Source: Hyphomicrobiales bacterium
GTDB lineage: Bacteria; Pseudomonadota; Alphaproteobacteria; Rhizobiales; Xanthobacteraceae
Length of the DNA stretch: 61,028 bases
Assembly: GCA_021730985.1 (NCBI GenBank)
Contig: JAKFYI010000009.1
Location: forward strand, 1-61,028
Direction: 5' to 3'
Below are positions 26,029-34,519 of this stretch, one piece after another (the stretch's first letter is position 1; every line of letters starts with the position of its first letter). The translations under genes were made by a program, and so were the position numbers. The notes beneath the pieces were generated by a model. It saw only the letters and a program-made list of their open reading frames with translations, made no database searches and was not told the origin of the DNA.

Positions 26029-26742
26029 TCATGAGGCTTGCATGCTGGCAAACGAGGTGGTGTCGCCCTTCGGCCGCGGGTCGGCGATGGCGCGGCCCTC
26101 GACCATGTAGTAAACCGTCTCGGCGATGTTGGTGGCGTGGTCGCCCATGCGCTCGATGTTCTTGGCGCAGAACATCAGATGGATGCAGAACGTGATGTTG
26201 CGCGGATCTTCCATCATGTAGGTGAGCAGCTCGCGGAACAGCGAGGTGCACATCGCATCGATCTGCTCGTCGCCCTTCCAGACCGCGAGCGCGCTCGTCA
26301 AGTCGCGCCCGGCATAGGCATCGAGCACCCGCTTGAGCTGGCCCAACACCAGCGTCGCCATGTGCTCCACGCCGCGGATCAGCTTCTGCGGGTGGAAATC
26401 GCCGTTGAGCGCTGTGACCCGCTTGGCAATGTTCTTGGCGAGGTCGCCGATCCGTTCCAGATCGTTGGAGACGCGAAGCGCACCGACCACGTCGCGCAGG
26501 TCAATCGCCATCGGCTGCCGCCGCGCGATGGTGAGCACCGCCTTCTCTTCTGTGTCGTGCTGGAGCGCATCGATCGCGGCATCGCCGGCCACCACGCGCT
26601 TCGCCAGCTCGATATCGCGGCGGGCCAGCGCCTCGACCGAATCGGCGATGAGCTTCTCCGCCATCCCGCCCATCTCGGCAACCTTCTGGGTGAGATCGAG
26701 AAGATCGGCATCGAAGGCTTTGGCGGTGTGTTCGTTCATCAT
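26029..26742 (-). CDS. phoU: Phosphate signalling protein PhoU
   Basis: A 237-aa all-helical protein with two tandem PhoU domains. Typical residues are HDTEEKAVLTIARRQPMAIDLRDV in the first and ERMGDHATNIAETVYYMVEGR in the second, each with the E/DxxxD metal-binding pattern. PhoU connects the Pst transporter to PhoR and damps signalling when phosphate is ample. ATG codons at 26742 and 26739 are both possible; GGAAGGA lies 10 nt before the first. It sits between pstB (49-nt gap) and phoB. Confidence 0.96.
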   Translation of the reverse strand: MMNEHTAKAFDADLLDLTQKVAEMGGMAEKLIADSVEALARRDIELAKRVVAGDAAIDALQHDTEEKAVLTIARRQPMAIDLRDVVGALRVSNDLERIGDLAKNIAKRVTALNGDFHPQKLIRGVEHMATLVLGQLKRVLDAYAGRDLTSALAVWKGDEQIDAMCTSLFRELLTYMMEDPRNITFCIHLMFCAKNIERMGDHATNIAETVYYMVEGRAIADPRPKGDTTSFASMQAS

Positions 26743-26791
26743 GAAGGCTGATCCTTCCAATCCAATTCGAGCTGTTCCGCGTCCTGCACAA

Positions 26792-27610
26792 TCAGCCAAA
26801 CCGCCCCGTGATGTAGTCCTGCGTCCGGCGGTCGCGCGGGGTCGTAAACATCGTCTCCGTAGCGCCCTCCTCGACCAGGATGCCCAGGTGAAAGAATGCC
26901 GTACGCTGCGACACTCGGGCGGCCTGCTGCATCGAGTGGGTCACGATGATGATGGTGAAATTGGCGCGAAGCTCATCCATCAGTTCTTCGATCTTGGCGG
27001 TCGCGATCGGATCGAGCGCGGAGCACGGCTCGTCCATCAGGATGACCTCCGGACTGACGGCGATAGCCCGCGCGATGCACAGCCGCTGCTGCTGGCCGCC
27101 GGACAGGCTGGTGCCGGATTCGTTCAGCCGGTCCTTAACCTCTTCGAACAGCCCCGCCTTTTGCAGGCTGGTGGTGACGATCTCGTCCAGTTCAGCCTTC
27201 GAGCGGGCGAAGCCGTGGATTTTCGGACCATAAGCCACGTTTTCGTAGATCGACTTCGGGAACGGATTGGGCTTCTGGAACACCATGCCGACCCGGGCGC
27301 GCAACTGCACGACGTCCAGCGTCGGGTCATAGATGTCCCGCTCGTCGATCTCGATCTTGCCGGTCACGCGCGCGATCGGGATGGTGTCGTTCATCCGGTT
27401 GATGCAGCGCAGGAATGTCGACTTGCCGCAGCCCGACGGGCCGATCAGCGCCGTGACGCTGCGCTCGGGAACGTCCAGGTCCACCGACTTCAAGGCATGC
27501 TTCTCGCCGTAGTACACGTTGACGTCGCGGGCGATGACCTTGGGCTTGACCCCAATGCCGGGCGCTGCACCGACAGCCTCGCTGTGTTTGACTTGCACCA
27601 TGCTATTCAT
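26792..27610 (-). CDS. pstB: Phosphate ABC transporter ATP-binding protein PstB
   Basis: A 272-aa ATPase. Walker [10 protein letters not shown] is at residues 57-65, the signature LSGGQQQRL starts at 169 and Walker B ILMDEP has its aspartate at 193. The Q-loop region [19 protein letters not shown] is characteristic of PstB. It drives phosphate uptake through PstC and PstA. It follows pstA by 24 nt. Confidence 0.98.
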   Translation of the reverse strand: MNSMVQVKHSEAVGAAPGIGVKPKVIARDVNVYYGEKHALKSVDLDVPERSVTALIGPSGCGKSTFLRCINRMNDTIPIARVTGKIEIDERDIYDPTLDVVQLRARVGMVFQKPNPFPKSIYENVAYGPKIHGFARSKAELDEIVTTSLQKAGLFEEVKDRLNESGTSLSGGQQQRLCIARAIAVSPEVILMDEPCSALDPIATAKIEELMDELRANFTIIIVTHSMQQAARVSQRTAFFHLGILVEEGATETMFTTPRDRRTQDYITGRFG

Positions 27611-27634
27611 GAACGCGGGCTCCCGTTGCGACGT

Positions 27635-29452
27635 TTACCATCGGCGTTCGAACTGCCGCCGGAGATAGATGGCGGCCCCGTTCATCACGAACAGAAACAC
27701 CAGCAGAACCATGATCGCCGCCGCCGTCTTGGCCTGGAACGCGATTTCCGGCAGGTCGGACCACAGATAAATCTGAACCGGCAGGACCGTGGCTGCGTCC
27801 GAAACTCCAGTCGGCACTTCCACGATAAAAGCGACCATGCCGATCATCAGCAATGGCGCGGTCTCGCCGAGGGCATGGGCCATGCCGATGATGGTTCCGG
27901 TCATGATGCCGGGCATTGCCAGCGGCAGGACGTGATGGAACACAGCCTGCTGCTGCGAGGCGCCGACACCGAGCGCGGCCTCCTTGATCGAAGGCGGCAC
28001 GGCCTTGATGGCGGCGCGCGACGCGATGATGATTGTCGGCAGCACCAGCAGCGCGAGTACGAGGCCGCCGACCAGCGGCGCCGATCTCGGCAATCCGAAG
28101 AAATTCAGGAACATCGCCAGGCCGAGCAGGCCGAACACAATCGAAGGCACCGCCGCCAGATTGTTGATGTTGACCTCCACGATCTCGGTCAGCCGATTCT
28201 TCGGCGCGAACTCCTCAAGATAGATCGCGGCGGCAACGCCGATCGGCAGGCACAGAATCAGGGTTACGAACAGCGTCAGCGCCGAGCCGACCAGCGCGCC
28301 GCGGATGCCGGCAAGTTCCGGCTCCCGGCTGTCGCCGGACGTAAAGAACGCCCAGTTGAAATTGCGCTCGATCGCGCCCTGGGCCCGGAACGCCTCCAGC
28401 CACGACACGACACGATCGTTCACACGGCGATTGGCCTCAGGAACGGCATACGTCACAACCCGCCAAGTTCCGGCTGCGGCGTTGTCCGCGGTCTTGAGCG
28501 GCAGGATAACTGTACCCGAGGCCTTGCTGTCGGCCAGTTCGGTGATCTTGACCAGACCGCCATTCATTGCCACGAGCACGCTCGGCACCACCTCGTTGAG
28601 CAACTCGGAGCCAGCGCTGGCATCGAACCGCGCTTGCAACTCGGCAGCCTGTTTGTTGGCTTCTTCGAAGCGCTGCGTCAGGCCTTCGATTTCCTTTGTT
28701 ACGCTCGCGAGTTCCTGCTGCGCGGCAGGTGTCGATGCGCTCGCAATTGTGGCGTCCAGCGCCGCCTTGCGGGCTTGAAGTCCGCCGACGAAGCCGCGCA
28801 GGCGCTCCGCCTCCGTCCGCAGGGCGCGGGCCTTGACCGACAGGCCTTGCTTGACGAGGGACAGATTGGCCGCGAAATCGGGGGTGGTGCTCTCGATGGT
28901 GACGTCGCCGGTGACGCCGCTGACCGAGAGCACACCGGCGCCGGCGCGACGGTCGATCCTTGTTCCGTCCTTGTAATAGAGGTCCGCATCGGCGGACAGC
29001 AAAAGCGGCGTCTTGACCGTCCGTCCGATCAGCGACGGATCGGCCAGCACCTGGGCCCGCAACCGATCACCGGCACCTGAAGAAACAATGCTGTCCAGCG
29101 CACGGCGATCCGGTCGGCTCGTCACGTTGGGGAACTGTGAACGCAAAGTGTTGCGCACCAACGCCTGATAGTCGGCGCTGCGTAGCGTCTGCGGATCGCG
29201 GGTGCCCTGGGGATCGATCTCCGAGGCAGAGAACGTCACTTCGAGCACGGCGCTGTGCTGCGTAAAGGCCGGAATGCCCTTGATAACGATGTCGGTCAGC
29301 ACCAGCACCAGAAACAGCGCTGTGATGCCGATGGCGGTCAACCCGTACATCTTGAATCGGGCTTCGGCGCGATAGCGGGCTCGGACACGGGCCTGGGCCG
29401 CGTCGGAGGTGATGTCGAATGTCCGGACTCCAGTCAGGGCCATGTCAGTCAT
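27635..29452 (-). CDS. pstA: Phosphate ABC transporter permease PstA with enlarged periplasmic domain
   Basis: A 605-aa permease, longer than ordinary PstA (about 280-430 aa). The first membrane segment is at about 37-58; a DUF3333-type N-terminal domain follows. An extra stretch at about residues 204-278 reads as a coiled coil with heptad-like Leu/Ala spacing (KARALRTEAERLRGF, TKEIEGLTQRFEEANKQ). The permease core starts near 380 with GIRGALVGSALTLFVTLIL and carries the EAA loop region KEAALGVGASQQQAVFHHVLP. It moves phosphate with PstC and PstB. Its start overlaps the pstC stop by 8 nt. Confidence 0.95.
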   Translation of the reverse strand: MTDMALTGVRTFDITSDAAQARVRARYRAEARFKMYGLTAIGITALFLVLVLTDIVIKGIPAFTQHSAVLEVTFSASEIDPQGTRDPQTLRSADYQALVRNTLRSQFPNVTSRPDRRALDSIVSSGAGDRLRAQVLADPSLIGRTVKTPLLLSADADLYYKDGTRIDRRAGAGVLSVSGVTGDVTIESTTPDFAANLSLVKQGLSVKARALRTEAERLRGFVGGLQARKAALDATIASASTPAAQQELASVTKEIEGLTQRFEEANKQAAELQARFDASAGSELLNEVVPSVLVAMNGGLVKITELADSKASGTVILPLKTADNAAAGTWRVVTYAVPEANRRVNDRVVSWLEAFRAQGAIERNFNWAFFTSGDSREPELAGIRGALVGSALTLFVTLILCLPIGVAAAIYLEEFAPKNRLTEIVEVNINNLAAVPSIVFGLLGLAMFLNFFGLPRSAPLVGGLVLALLVLPTIIIASRAAIKAVPPSIKEAALGVGASQQQAVFHHVLPLAMPGIMTGTIIGMAHALGETAPLLMIGMVAFIVEVPTGVSDAATVLPVQIYLWSDLPEIAFQAKTAAAIMVLLVFLFVMNGAAIYLRRQFERRW

Positions 29453-30812
29453 ACTGTTCTCGATACCGTTTGACGATTTGCATGGCGATCACGTTCAACG
29501 TCAAGGTGAAGAAGAACAGCACAAAGCCGAGTGCGAAGGCCGCGAGCGTCTTGGCGCTGTCGAATTCCTGGTCGCCGACAAGAATCGTCTTGATCTGGAC
29601 CGTGAATGTGGTCACGGCCTGGAGGGGATTGAACGTGAGGTTGCCGGCGAGACCGGCGGCCATGACCACGATCATGGTCTCGCCCACCGCGCGGCTGATC
29701 GCCAGCATCATTGCGGACACGATGCCCGAGAAGGCTGCCGGCAGGATCACTTTCTTGATGGTCTCGGATTTGGTCGAGCCCATCGCATAGGAGCCGTCGC
29801 GAAGCGATTGCGGCACCGCATTGATGACGTCGTCGGACAGCGAAGACACGAACGGAATGATCATCATCCCCATGACGATGCCGGCTGCCAGCGCGCTTTC
29901 CGAAGCGACGTTCAGTCCGACACTTTCGCCCACTTCACGGATCAGGGGCGCCAGCGTGAGCGCGGCGAAAAAGCCCAGCACCACCGTCGGCACGCCGGCA
30001 AGAATTTCCAGCAACGGCTTCGCAAACGAGCGAAAACGCGGACTGGCATATTCCGCCATATAGATCGCCGCGAACAGGCCGATCGGCCCCGCGATCAGCA
30101 TTGCAATCGTGGTGATCAGCAACGTGCCGACGACGAGAGGAACGATGCCAAAAGCGCCTGACGATCCGGCTTGGTCGGCGCGCATCGCAATCTGCGGACT
30201 CCACTGCAGGCCGAACAGGAACTCGAACGGAGACACGCGCTCGAAGAAGCGCACGGTCTCGAACAGCACCGAGAACACGATGCCTATGGTCGTCAGCACC
30301 GCCACCAGCGCCGCCGCCAGCAACACCCATTTAACAACCCTCTCAACCCGGTTACGGGCGCGGAACCGGGTCGAAAGCGATCGCAGCCCGAACGACGCGC
30401 CCAGCAGGCCGAACACCAGCCCGGTCGCGAGGATCAGGTTGTAGGTCCAGGAGTGCGTCGAGACATAGACATCGGCGGCCCGGCGGAGCGCGATCGACGG
30501 CTCACCAGGAAGGCGCCCCTGGGCCAGCGCGACGATGTCCCGCAACGCGGCGCCGCGCTTCAAATCGTCGTTGATGACGGCCGGATCGAAGGCGTGCAGC
30601 GCCTGGCTGGTCACCAAGTGGTCGGCGATCGGCAATCCGATCGCAAGCAACAGCAGCATCGGCAACAGCACACAGATCGAAACGTAGGCTCCGTGATAGG
30701 GCGGCCGCGAATGCAGCGGTTCGGACCGTTCCGCAATCGCGGCACGAGAGCGGCCGAACAGGAAGCCGACGATCACGAGAACGGCAATTCCTGCGCAATA
30801 GAGGGCAACCAT
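29445..30812 (-). CDS. pstC: Phosphate ABC transporter permease PstC
   Basis: A 455-aa permease with an N-terminal extension (DUF4974-like region to about residue 150, with two hydrophobic segments) before the core. The core shows FGIVPLVVGTLLITTIAMLIA, PTVVLGFFAALTLAP and the EAA loop in QSLRDGSYAMGSTKSETIKKVILPAAFSG. It pairs with PstA in the inner membrane. The gene overlaps pstA by 8 nt. A strong hairpin lies between it and pstS. Confidence 0.96.
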   Translation of the reverse strand: MVALYCAGIAVLVIVGFLFGRSRAAIAERSEPLHSRPPYHGAYVSICVLLPMLLLLAIGLPIADHLVTSQALHAFDPAVINDDLKRGAALRDIVALAQGRLPGEPSIALRRAADVYVSTHSWTYNLILATGLVFGLLGASFGLRSLSTRFRARNRVERVVKWVLLAAALVAVLTTIGIVFSVLFETVRFFERVSPFEFLFGLQWSPQIAMRADQAGSSGAFGIVPLVVGTLLITTIAMLIAGPIGLFAAIYMAEYASPRFRSFAKPLLEILAGVPTVVLGFFAALTLAPLIREVGESVGLNVASESALAAGIVMGMMIIPFVSSLSDDVINAVPQSLRDGSYAMGSTKSETIKKVILPAAFSGIVSAMMLAISRAVGETMIVVMAAGLAGNLTFNPLQAVTTFTVQIKTILVGDQEFDSAKTLAAFALGFVLFFFTLTLNVIAMQIVKRYREQYD

Positions 30813-30891
30813 GACCGCGTGTCTTTCGATGAAGCGAGGACCCGGCTAAGGCCCTGAACATGACTCAACGACTTAAGACGTCAGAAAAGGT

Positions 30892-30917
30892 GCGGCCCCG
30901 CCCGGAGGCGAGGCCGC
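30892..30917 (-). terminator. Hairpin between pstS and pstC with a short T run
   Basis: On the minus strand GCGGCCTCGCC and GGCGGGGCCGC pair along 11 bp (one G-T pair) around a TCCG loop. CTTTTC follows two nt later. It lies 7 nt after the pstS stop. This would give partial termination or 3'-end protection, so that more binding protein than permease is made, as in other pst operons. Confidence 0.7.
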
Positions 30918-30924
30918 GAAGCGA

Positions 30925-31977
30925 TCAGGTGAGCGGCTCAGGCGACATGGCCCGCATTTCGAGGATCGATTTGCGAACCGCATCGGCTTCTGCCTTCGGC
31001 AGGGTCACGAGACCCTTCTTCGCAAGATAGCCGTCCTCGCCGATTGCCTTGGCGGACACGTACTCGGCGGCGAACTTGTCGAGACCCGGCACGACGCCGA
31101 CATGCTGCTTCTTGACATAAACGTACATGCGACGCGCGCCCGGATACTTGCCACTGGTGATGTTGTCGAACTCCGGAGCGATGTTGTCGAGCGGCACGCC
31201 GCGAAGCTTGGCCAGGTTCTCCTCGAGGAAGGAGTAGCCGAACACGCCGAAGGCGTTGCGGTTGCCTTCAAGCTTGGCAACGATCACGTTGTCGTTTTCG
31301 CCAGCTTCGACGTAGTAGCCATCCTCACGCAAGGTCTTCCAAACCCGGTCGAACGCCTTGCTGTCGGACTTCTTGAGAGTGGCAAGCGCCGGAATCTGTT
31401 CAGCACCCTTCTCCAGCAGCAGTTCGTGGAACGAATCGCGAGTACCGGAGGTCGGCGGCGGACCCAGGACTTCGATCTTGACGTTCGGCAGCGACTTGTC
31501 GATGTCGGACCAGTTCTTGTTCGGATTCGGAACCAACTTGCCGTCAGGCCCCGGAACTTCCTTGGCCACCGCGAGCAGAAGTTGCGCAAGCGTCAGCTTC
31601 ACCGGCGTGCCCTGCTTTGACTGCGCAATGGTAAGTCCGTCGAAACCGATATTGAGCTCGACGACGTCCTTGACGCCATTCTTCTGGCAGTCATCGAACT
31701 CGCTCTTCTTGATGCGGCGAGAGGCATTGGTCGCATCGGGGTGACCGACGCCGACGCCGGCGCAGAACAGCTTCATGCCGCCGCCGGTTCCGGTCGATTC
31801 GACAACCGGCGTCTTGATGCCGGCGGTCTTGCCGAGCTGCTCGGCGACCGTGGTGGTGAACGGATAGACGGTGGACGATCCGACGATGCGGATCTGGTCG
31901 CGGGCCGATGCAGCGCCGGCCACGAGCGTGCCGGCGGTCACCAGTGCGAATGTCTTGGCGAGGGCTTTGAGTTTCAA
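30925..31977 (-). CDS. pstS: Phosphate-binding protein PstS
   Basis: A 350-aa periplasmic protein with a signal peptide ending AGAASARDQ. Phosphate-binding segments are IVGSSTVYPFTTTVAEQ, VESTGTGGGMKLFC and GPPPTSGTRDSFHELLL. Translation is best started at TTG 31977: an AGGAGAG ribosome-binding site lies 5-7 nt upstream and the signal peptide begins there, whereas the next ATG upstream (32151) adds 58 residues of non-signal sequence. A Pho box lies about 185 nt upstream. It is the first gene of the pst operon. Confidence 0.96.
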   Translation of the reverse strand: MKLKALAKTFALVTAGTLVAGAASARDQIRIVGSSTVYPFTTTVAEQLGKTAGIKTPVVESTGTGGGMKLFCAGVGVGHPDATNASRRIKKSEFDDCQKNGVKDVVELNIGFDGLTIAQSKQGTPVKLTLAQLLLAVAKEVPGPDGKLVPNPNKNWSDIDKSLPNVKIEVLGPPPTSGTRDSFHELLLEKGAEQIPALATLKKSDSKAFDRVWKTLREDGYYVEAGENDNVIVAKLEGNRNAFGVFGYSFLEENLAKLRGVPLDNIAPEFDNITSGKYPGARRMYVYVKKQHVGVVPGLDKFAAEYVSAKAIGEDGYLAKKGLVTLPKAEADAVRKSILEMRAMSPEPLT

Positions 31978-32160
31978 GGGTTCTCTCCTGTTATCGCGGA
32001 AGCATGACGGCGCGGGTGTCAGGCCCACGCCAGTCGTTCGGGGTTCGGCTTGCAAGTGCGAGTTGGTCGTTTCGCGTGACACCAGAGGGTTCCGGTTGGG
32101 CTGGACTGCCGCCTGCCGTCCGAAACTTGCTGCGGTACCTACGCGGCTCATGTCATCGTT

Positions 32161-32189
32161 CTATGATGGTTCGATGACAGTCCGATGAC
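32161..32189 (-). promoter_or_regulatory. Pho box (direct repeats with 11-nt spacing) upstream of pstS
   Basis: On the minus strand three units occur at 11-nt spacing: GTCATCGGACT, GTCATCGAACC and ATCATAG. They match the CTGTCAT-type half-site bound by PhoB. The element lies between the phoR stop (32218) and pstS and points towards pstS. It predicts PhoB-activated expression of pstSCAB-phoUB under phosphate limitation. Confidence 0.82.
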
Positions 32190-32217
32190 TAACTAATATG
32201 TTGAATTGAAAGGTGTT

Positions 32218-33384
32218 TTACGAGTTCGCCTGTGAATTGACGTGCGGCAGGCGCACAGCGAAGGTGGCGCCTTCTCCGACCTTGCTGTTGATCGAGAGCC
32301 GGCCGCGGTGGCGGTTGAGGATGTGCTTCACCAGCGCGAGCCCCAATCCGGTTCCGCCCTGGGTGCGGCTTTCACCGACATCGACCCGATAGAACCGTTC
32401 GGTCAACCGCGGCAGGTGCTCCGCCGCGATCCCCGGCCCGTAGTCACGCACCGACACGCTGACATCCTGCCGGCCGTCCGGCACATCCACACGCCCCAAT
32501 GAAATATCGACCCGCTTGCCGCTCTCGCCGTATTTGAGTCCGTTCTCGATCAGGTTCTCGAACAGCCGCAGCAATTCGTCACGGTCGCCGAGCACCATCA
32601 GCGGCTCGGCTGCCGTATCGACGTTGACCGCCACGCCGCGATCCAGCGCCAGCGTCTGTAGGCCATCGACCACCTGCCGCACGATCGGCACTAGATCGAC
32701 CGGCGTGTCGGGCCGCATGTGCGCTCGCAGTTCGATGCGCGACAGCGAAAGCAGGTCGTCGATCAGCCGTGCCATCCGCCAGGCCTGCTCGCGCATGATG
32801 CCAAGGAAGCGGTCGCGCGCCGCGGGATCATCCCGTGCCGGGCCTTGCATCGTCTCGATGAAGCCGGTGAGCGCGGCCAGAGGAGTCCGCAGTTCGTGGC
32901 TGGCATTTGCGACGAAGTCGACACGCATCTCCTCGACGCGGCGTATCGAAGTCAGGTCGTGCAGCGTGATCAGGACGGCGTGCTGGTCCGCAAGCGCGAC
33001 CGGCGAAACGAAAGCCTCGAAATGGCGCTCGGTCGGCACGCGCTCCGAGAATTCGATGCGCCGCACCTTGCCGCCGGCGTGAGTCTCGCGGATCGCCTCG
33101 ACCAGTTCCGGCATGCGCAGCGCGATCGAAGCAGGATCGCCGCGGCGCAAAGCAGGAGACAGCGCGCCGGCGCCGGCATTAAACGCGATCACCCGGCCGT
33201 CGCGGTCCAGCATGATCACGGGATCCGGCAGGCCGGCCACCAGCGCTTCGATGATTGAGAGTACGTCGGGTTGCGAGGCATCCTCCCCCGCCGAAGGCTG
33301 CACATCGCCGGACAGACGCGAGCGCCAGCCAAACCATCCGGTCAGCCGCCGTCCCGAGCCCCCGCCTTCATTGGCCGCCGACAT
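32218..33384 (-). CDS. phoR: Phosphate regulon sensor kinase PhoR, with no visible membrane segment
   Basis: A 388-aa histidine kinase. A PAS-like domain lies at about residues 40-145 (LVAGLPDPVIMLDRDGRVIAFN). The DHp helix carries H163 in ANASHELRTPLAAL. The ATPase boxes are ENLIENGLKYGE (N), VRDYGPGIAAEHL (G1) and GGTGLGLALVKHI (G2). This is the PhoR layout, but the usual N-terminal membrane helices are missing: the first 40 residues are Gly, Arg and Ser rich. The start overlaps the end of the upstream membrane-protein gene by 17 nt. It presumably phosphorylates the PhoB encoded downstream. Confidence 0.93.
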   Translation of the reverse strand: MSAANEGGGSGRRLTGWFGWRSRLSGDVQPSAGEDASQPDVLSIIEALVAGLPDPVIMLDRDGRVIAFNAGAGALSPALRRGDPASIALRMPELVEAIRETHAGGKVRRIEFSERVPTERHFEAFVSPVALADQHAVLITLHDLTSIRRVEEMRVDFVANASHELRTPLAALTGFIETMQGPARDDPAARDRFLGIMREQAWRMARLIDDLLSLSRIELRAHMRPDTPVDLVPIVRQVVDGLQTLALDRGVAVNVDTAAEPLMVLGDRDELLRLFENLIENGLKYGESGKRVDISLGRVDVPDGRQDVSVSVRDYGPGIAAEHLPRLTERFYRVDVGESRTQGGTGLGLALVKHILNRHRGRLSINSKVGEGATFAVRLPHVNSQANS

Positions 33385-34354
33385 CGCGCCGCCTCTGGAG
33401 GCTGAGCATCAACTCGCGCACGCCCAGGGTCGCCAGCGCCAGGGCGAACGGCAAAATGTAATACAGCAGCCGGAATATCAGCAGTCCGGCGAGAAGGTCT
33501 TCCTTGTCGTACTGCCACAACGCGATCAGCATGGCGGCGTCGAACACGCCGAGCCCGCCGGGCGAATGACTGGCGAATCCGAGCAGGGTCGCCGACACGA
33601 AAACAACCGCGACGGTGACAAATCCGAGATCGGGCTGGTTCGGCACCAGCACATACATGGCGAGCGAGCAGAACCCGAGATCGATGATGCCGATGACGAT
33701 CTGCAGCAGCGTCAGCGAGCCACTCGGCAGACGGACCTGCCAATTCTCGCGTCCGACCACCAGCGGTTTCTTCCAGACCCATGCCACGTAAACCGCCAGC
33801 GCGAGCAGGGCGAAGATGCCCAGCGCGCGGTTGGTCCACTCGGGAAGCTGGTCGATCGCGGAGGCGGCCTCCGGATGCCAGGCAAAGCCCAGACCCAGCA
33901 CCGCGATATTGCCGAGCCAAAACGTCAGGCCGGCAACGAAGCAGACCTTGGCGACCTCGATGGCATCGAGACCCCAGCCCGAATAGATGCGATAGCGCAC
34001 CGCGCCGCCGGTGAACACGCTGGCGCCGACGTTGTGGCCGATCGAATAAGAGGTGAAGCCGCCCAGCGCGGCGACCCGGTATGGCACGTCATCGCGGCCG
34101 ATCGTGCGCAGCGCGAACAAGTCGTAGAACGTCAGGGTGAAATAACCGCAAGCAACGAAAATGGCAGCTTTAACGACGTCGCGGTACTCGACCGTCGTCA
34201 TCGCGGTCAGCACCTTGGCGAAATTGATGTCGTGCAGCTTGCGATACAGCACCACCGCGGCAACCGCGATGATGGTGGCGCTCACGACAAAGCCGATGCG
34301 GTGCCAACCGACCTTCTGATCGAAAAACCGCGCTGCCGCGCGCAGCCAATTCAT
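33368..34354 (-). CDS. Lysylphosphatidylglycerol synthase/flippase-like membrane protein (UPF0104 type)
   Basis: A 328-aa polytopic membrane protein with about eight hydrophobic segments. SYSIGHNVGASVFTGGAVRYRIY and the late FASHSPGGLGVFDAAML are signatures of the membrane domain of MprF-type LPG synthases and of the UPF0104 family. The cytoplasmic lysyl-transferase domain is absent, so it may flip a lipid rather than make one. It overlaps phoR by 17 nt and is likely in the same transcript. A role in membrane lipid adjustment during phosphate limitation is inference. Confidence 0.87.
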   Translation of the reverse strand: MNWLRAAARFFDQKVGWHRIGFVVSATIIAVAAVVLYRKLHDINFAKVLTAMTTVEYRDVVKAAIFVACGYFTLTFYDLFALRTIGRDDVPYRVAALGGFTSYSIGHNVGASVFTGGAVRYRIYSGWGLDAIEVAKVCFVAGLTFWLGNIAVLGLGFAWHPEAASAIDQLPEWTNRALGIFALLALAVYVAWVWKKPLVVGRENWQVRLPSGSLTLLQIVIGIIDLGFCSLAMYVLVPNQPDLGFVTVAVVFVSATLLGFASHSPGGLGVFDAAMLIALWQYDKEDLLAGLLIFRLLYYILPFALALATLGVRELMLSLQRRRDVGGQ

Positions 34355-34519
34355 TCGCCACCCCAGATCACACTCCAGCCTCGGCTCACAAGGCTGACCC
34401 CGCGAATGTGGGTACTACCAGAACTCCTTGGCAGGTGCGAGGGTTCTGCCGTCGCGCCCCCGGCCCGTTGCCGGTCACGGTGGAACGGCTATTGTCGCCT
34501 GAACCTGGGGAGGCGCGGA

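Noticed and set aside
26333..29080. A 915-codon open frame on the plus strand
   Set aside because: It is antisense to phoU, pstB and pstA, whose motifs are intact on the minus strand; the frame is Arg/His/Gln rich with no recognisable domain.
33113..34519. Plus-strand frame continuing into the Pht5-like gene (total 775 codons)
   Set aside because: The upstream part is antisense to phoR and the membrane protein; the real start is ATG 34520 with its own GGGGAGG site.
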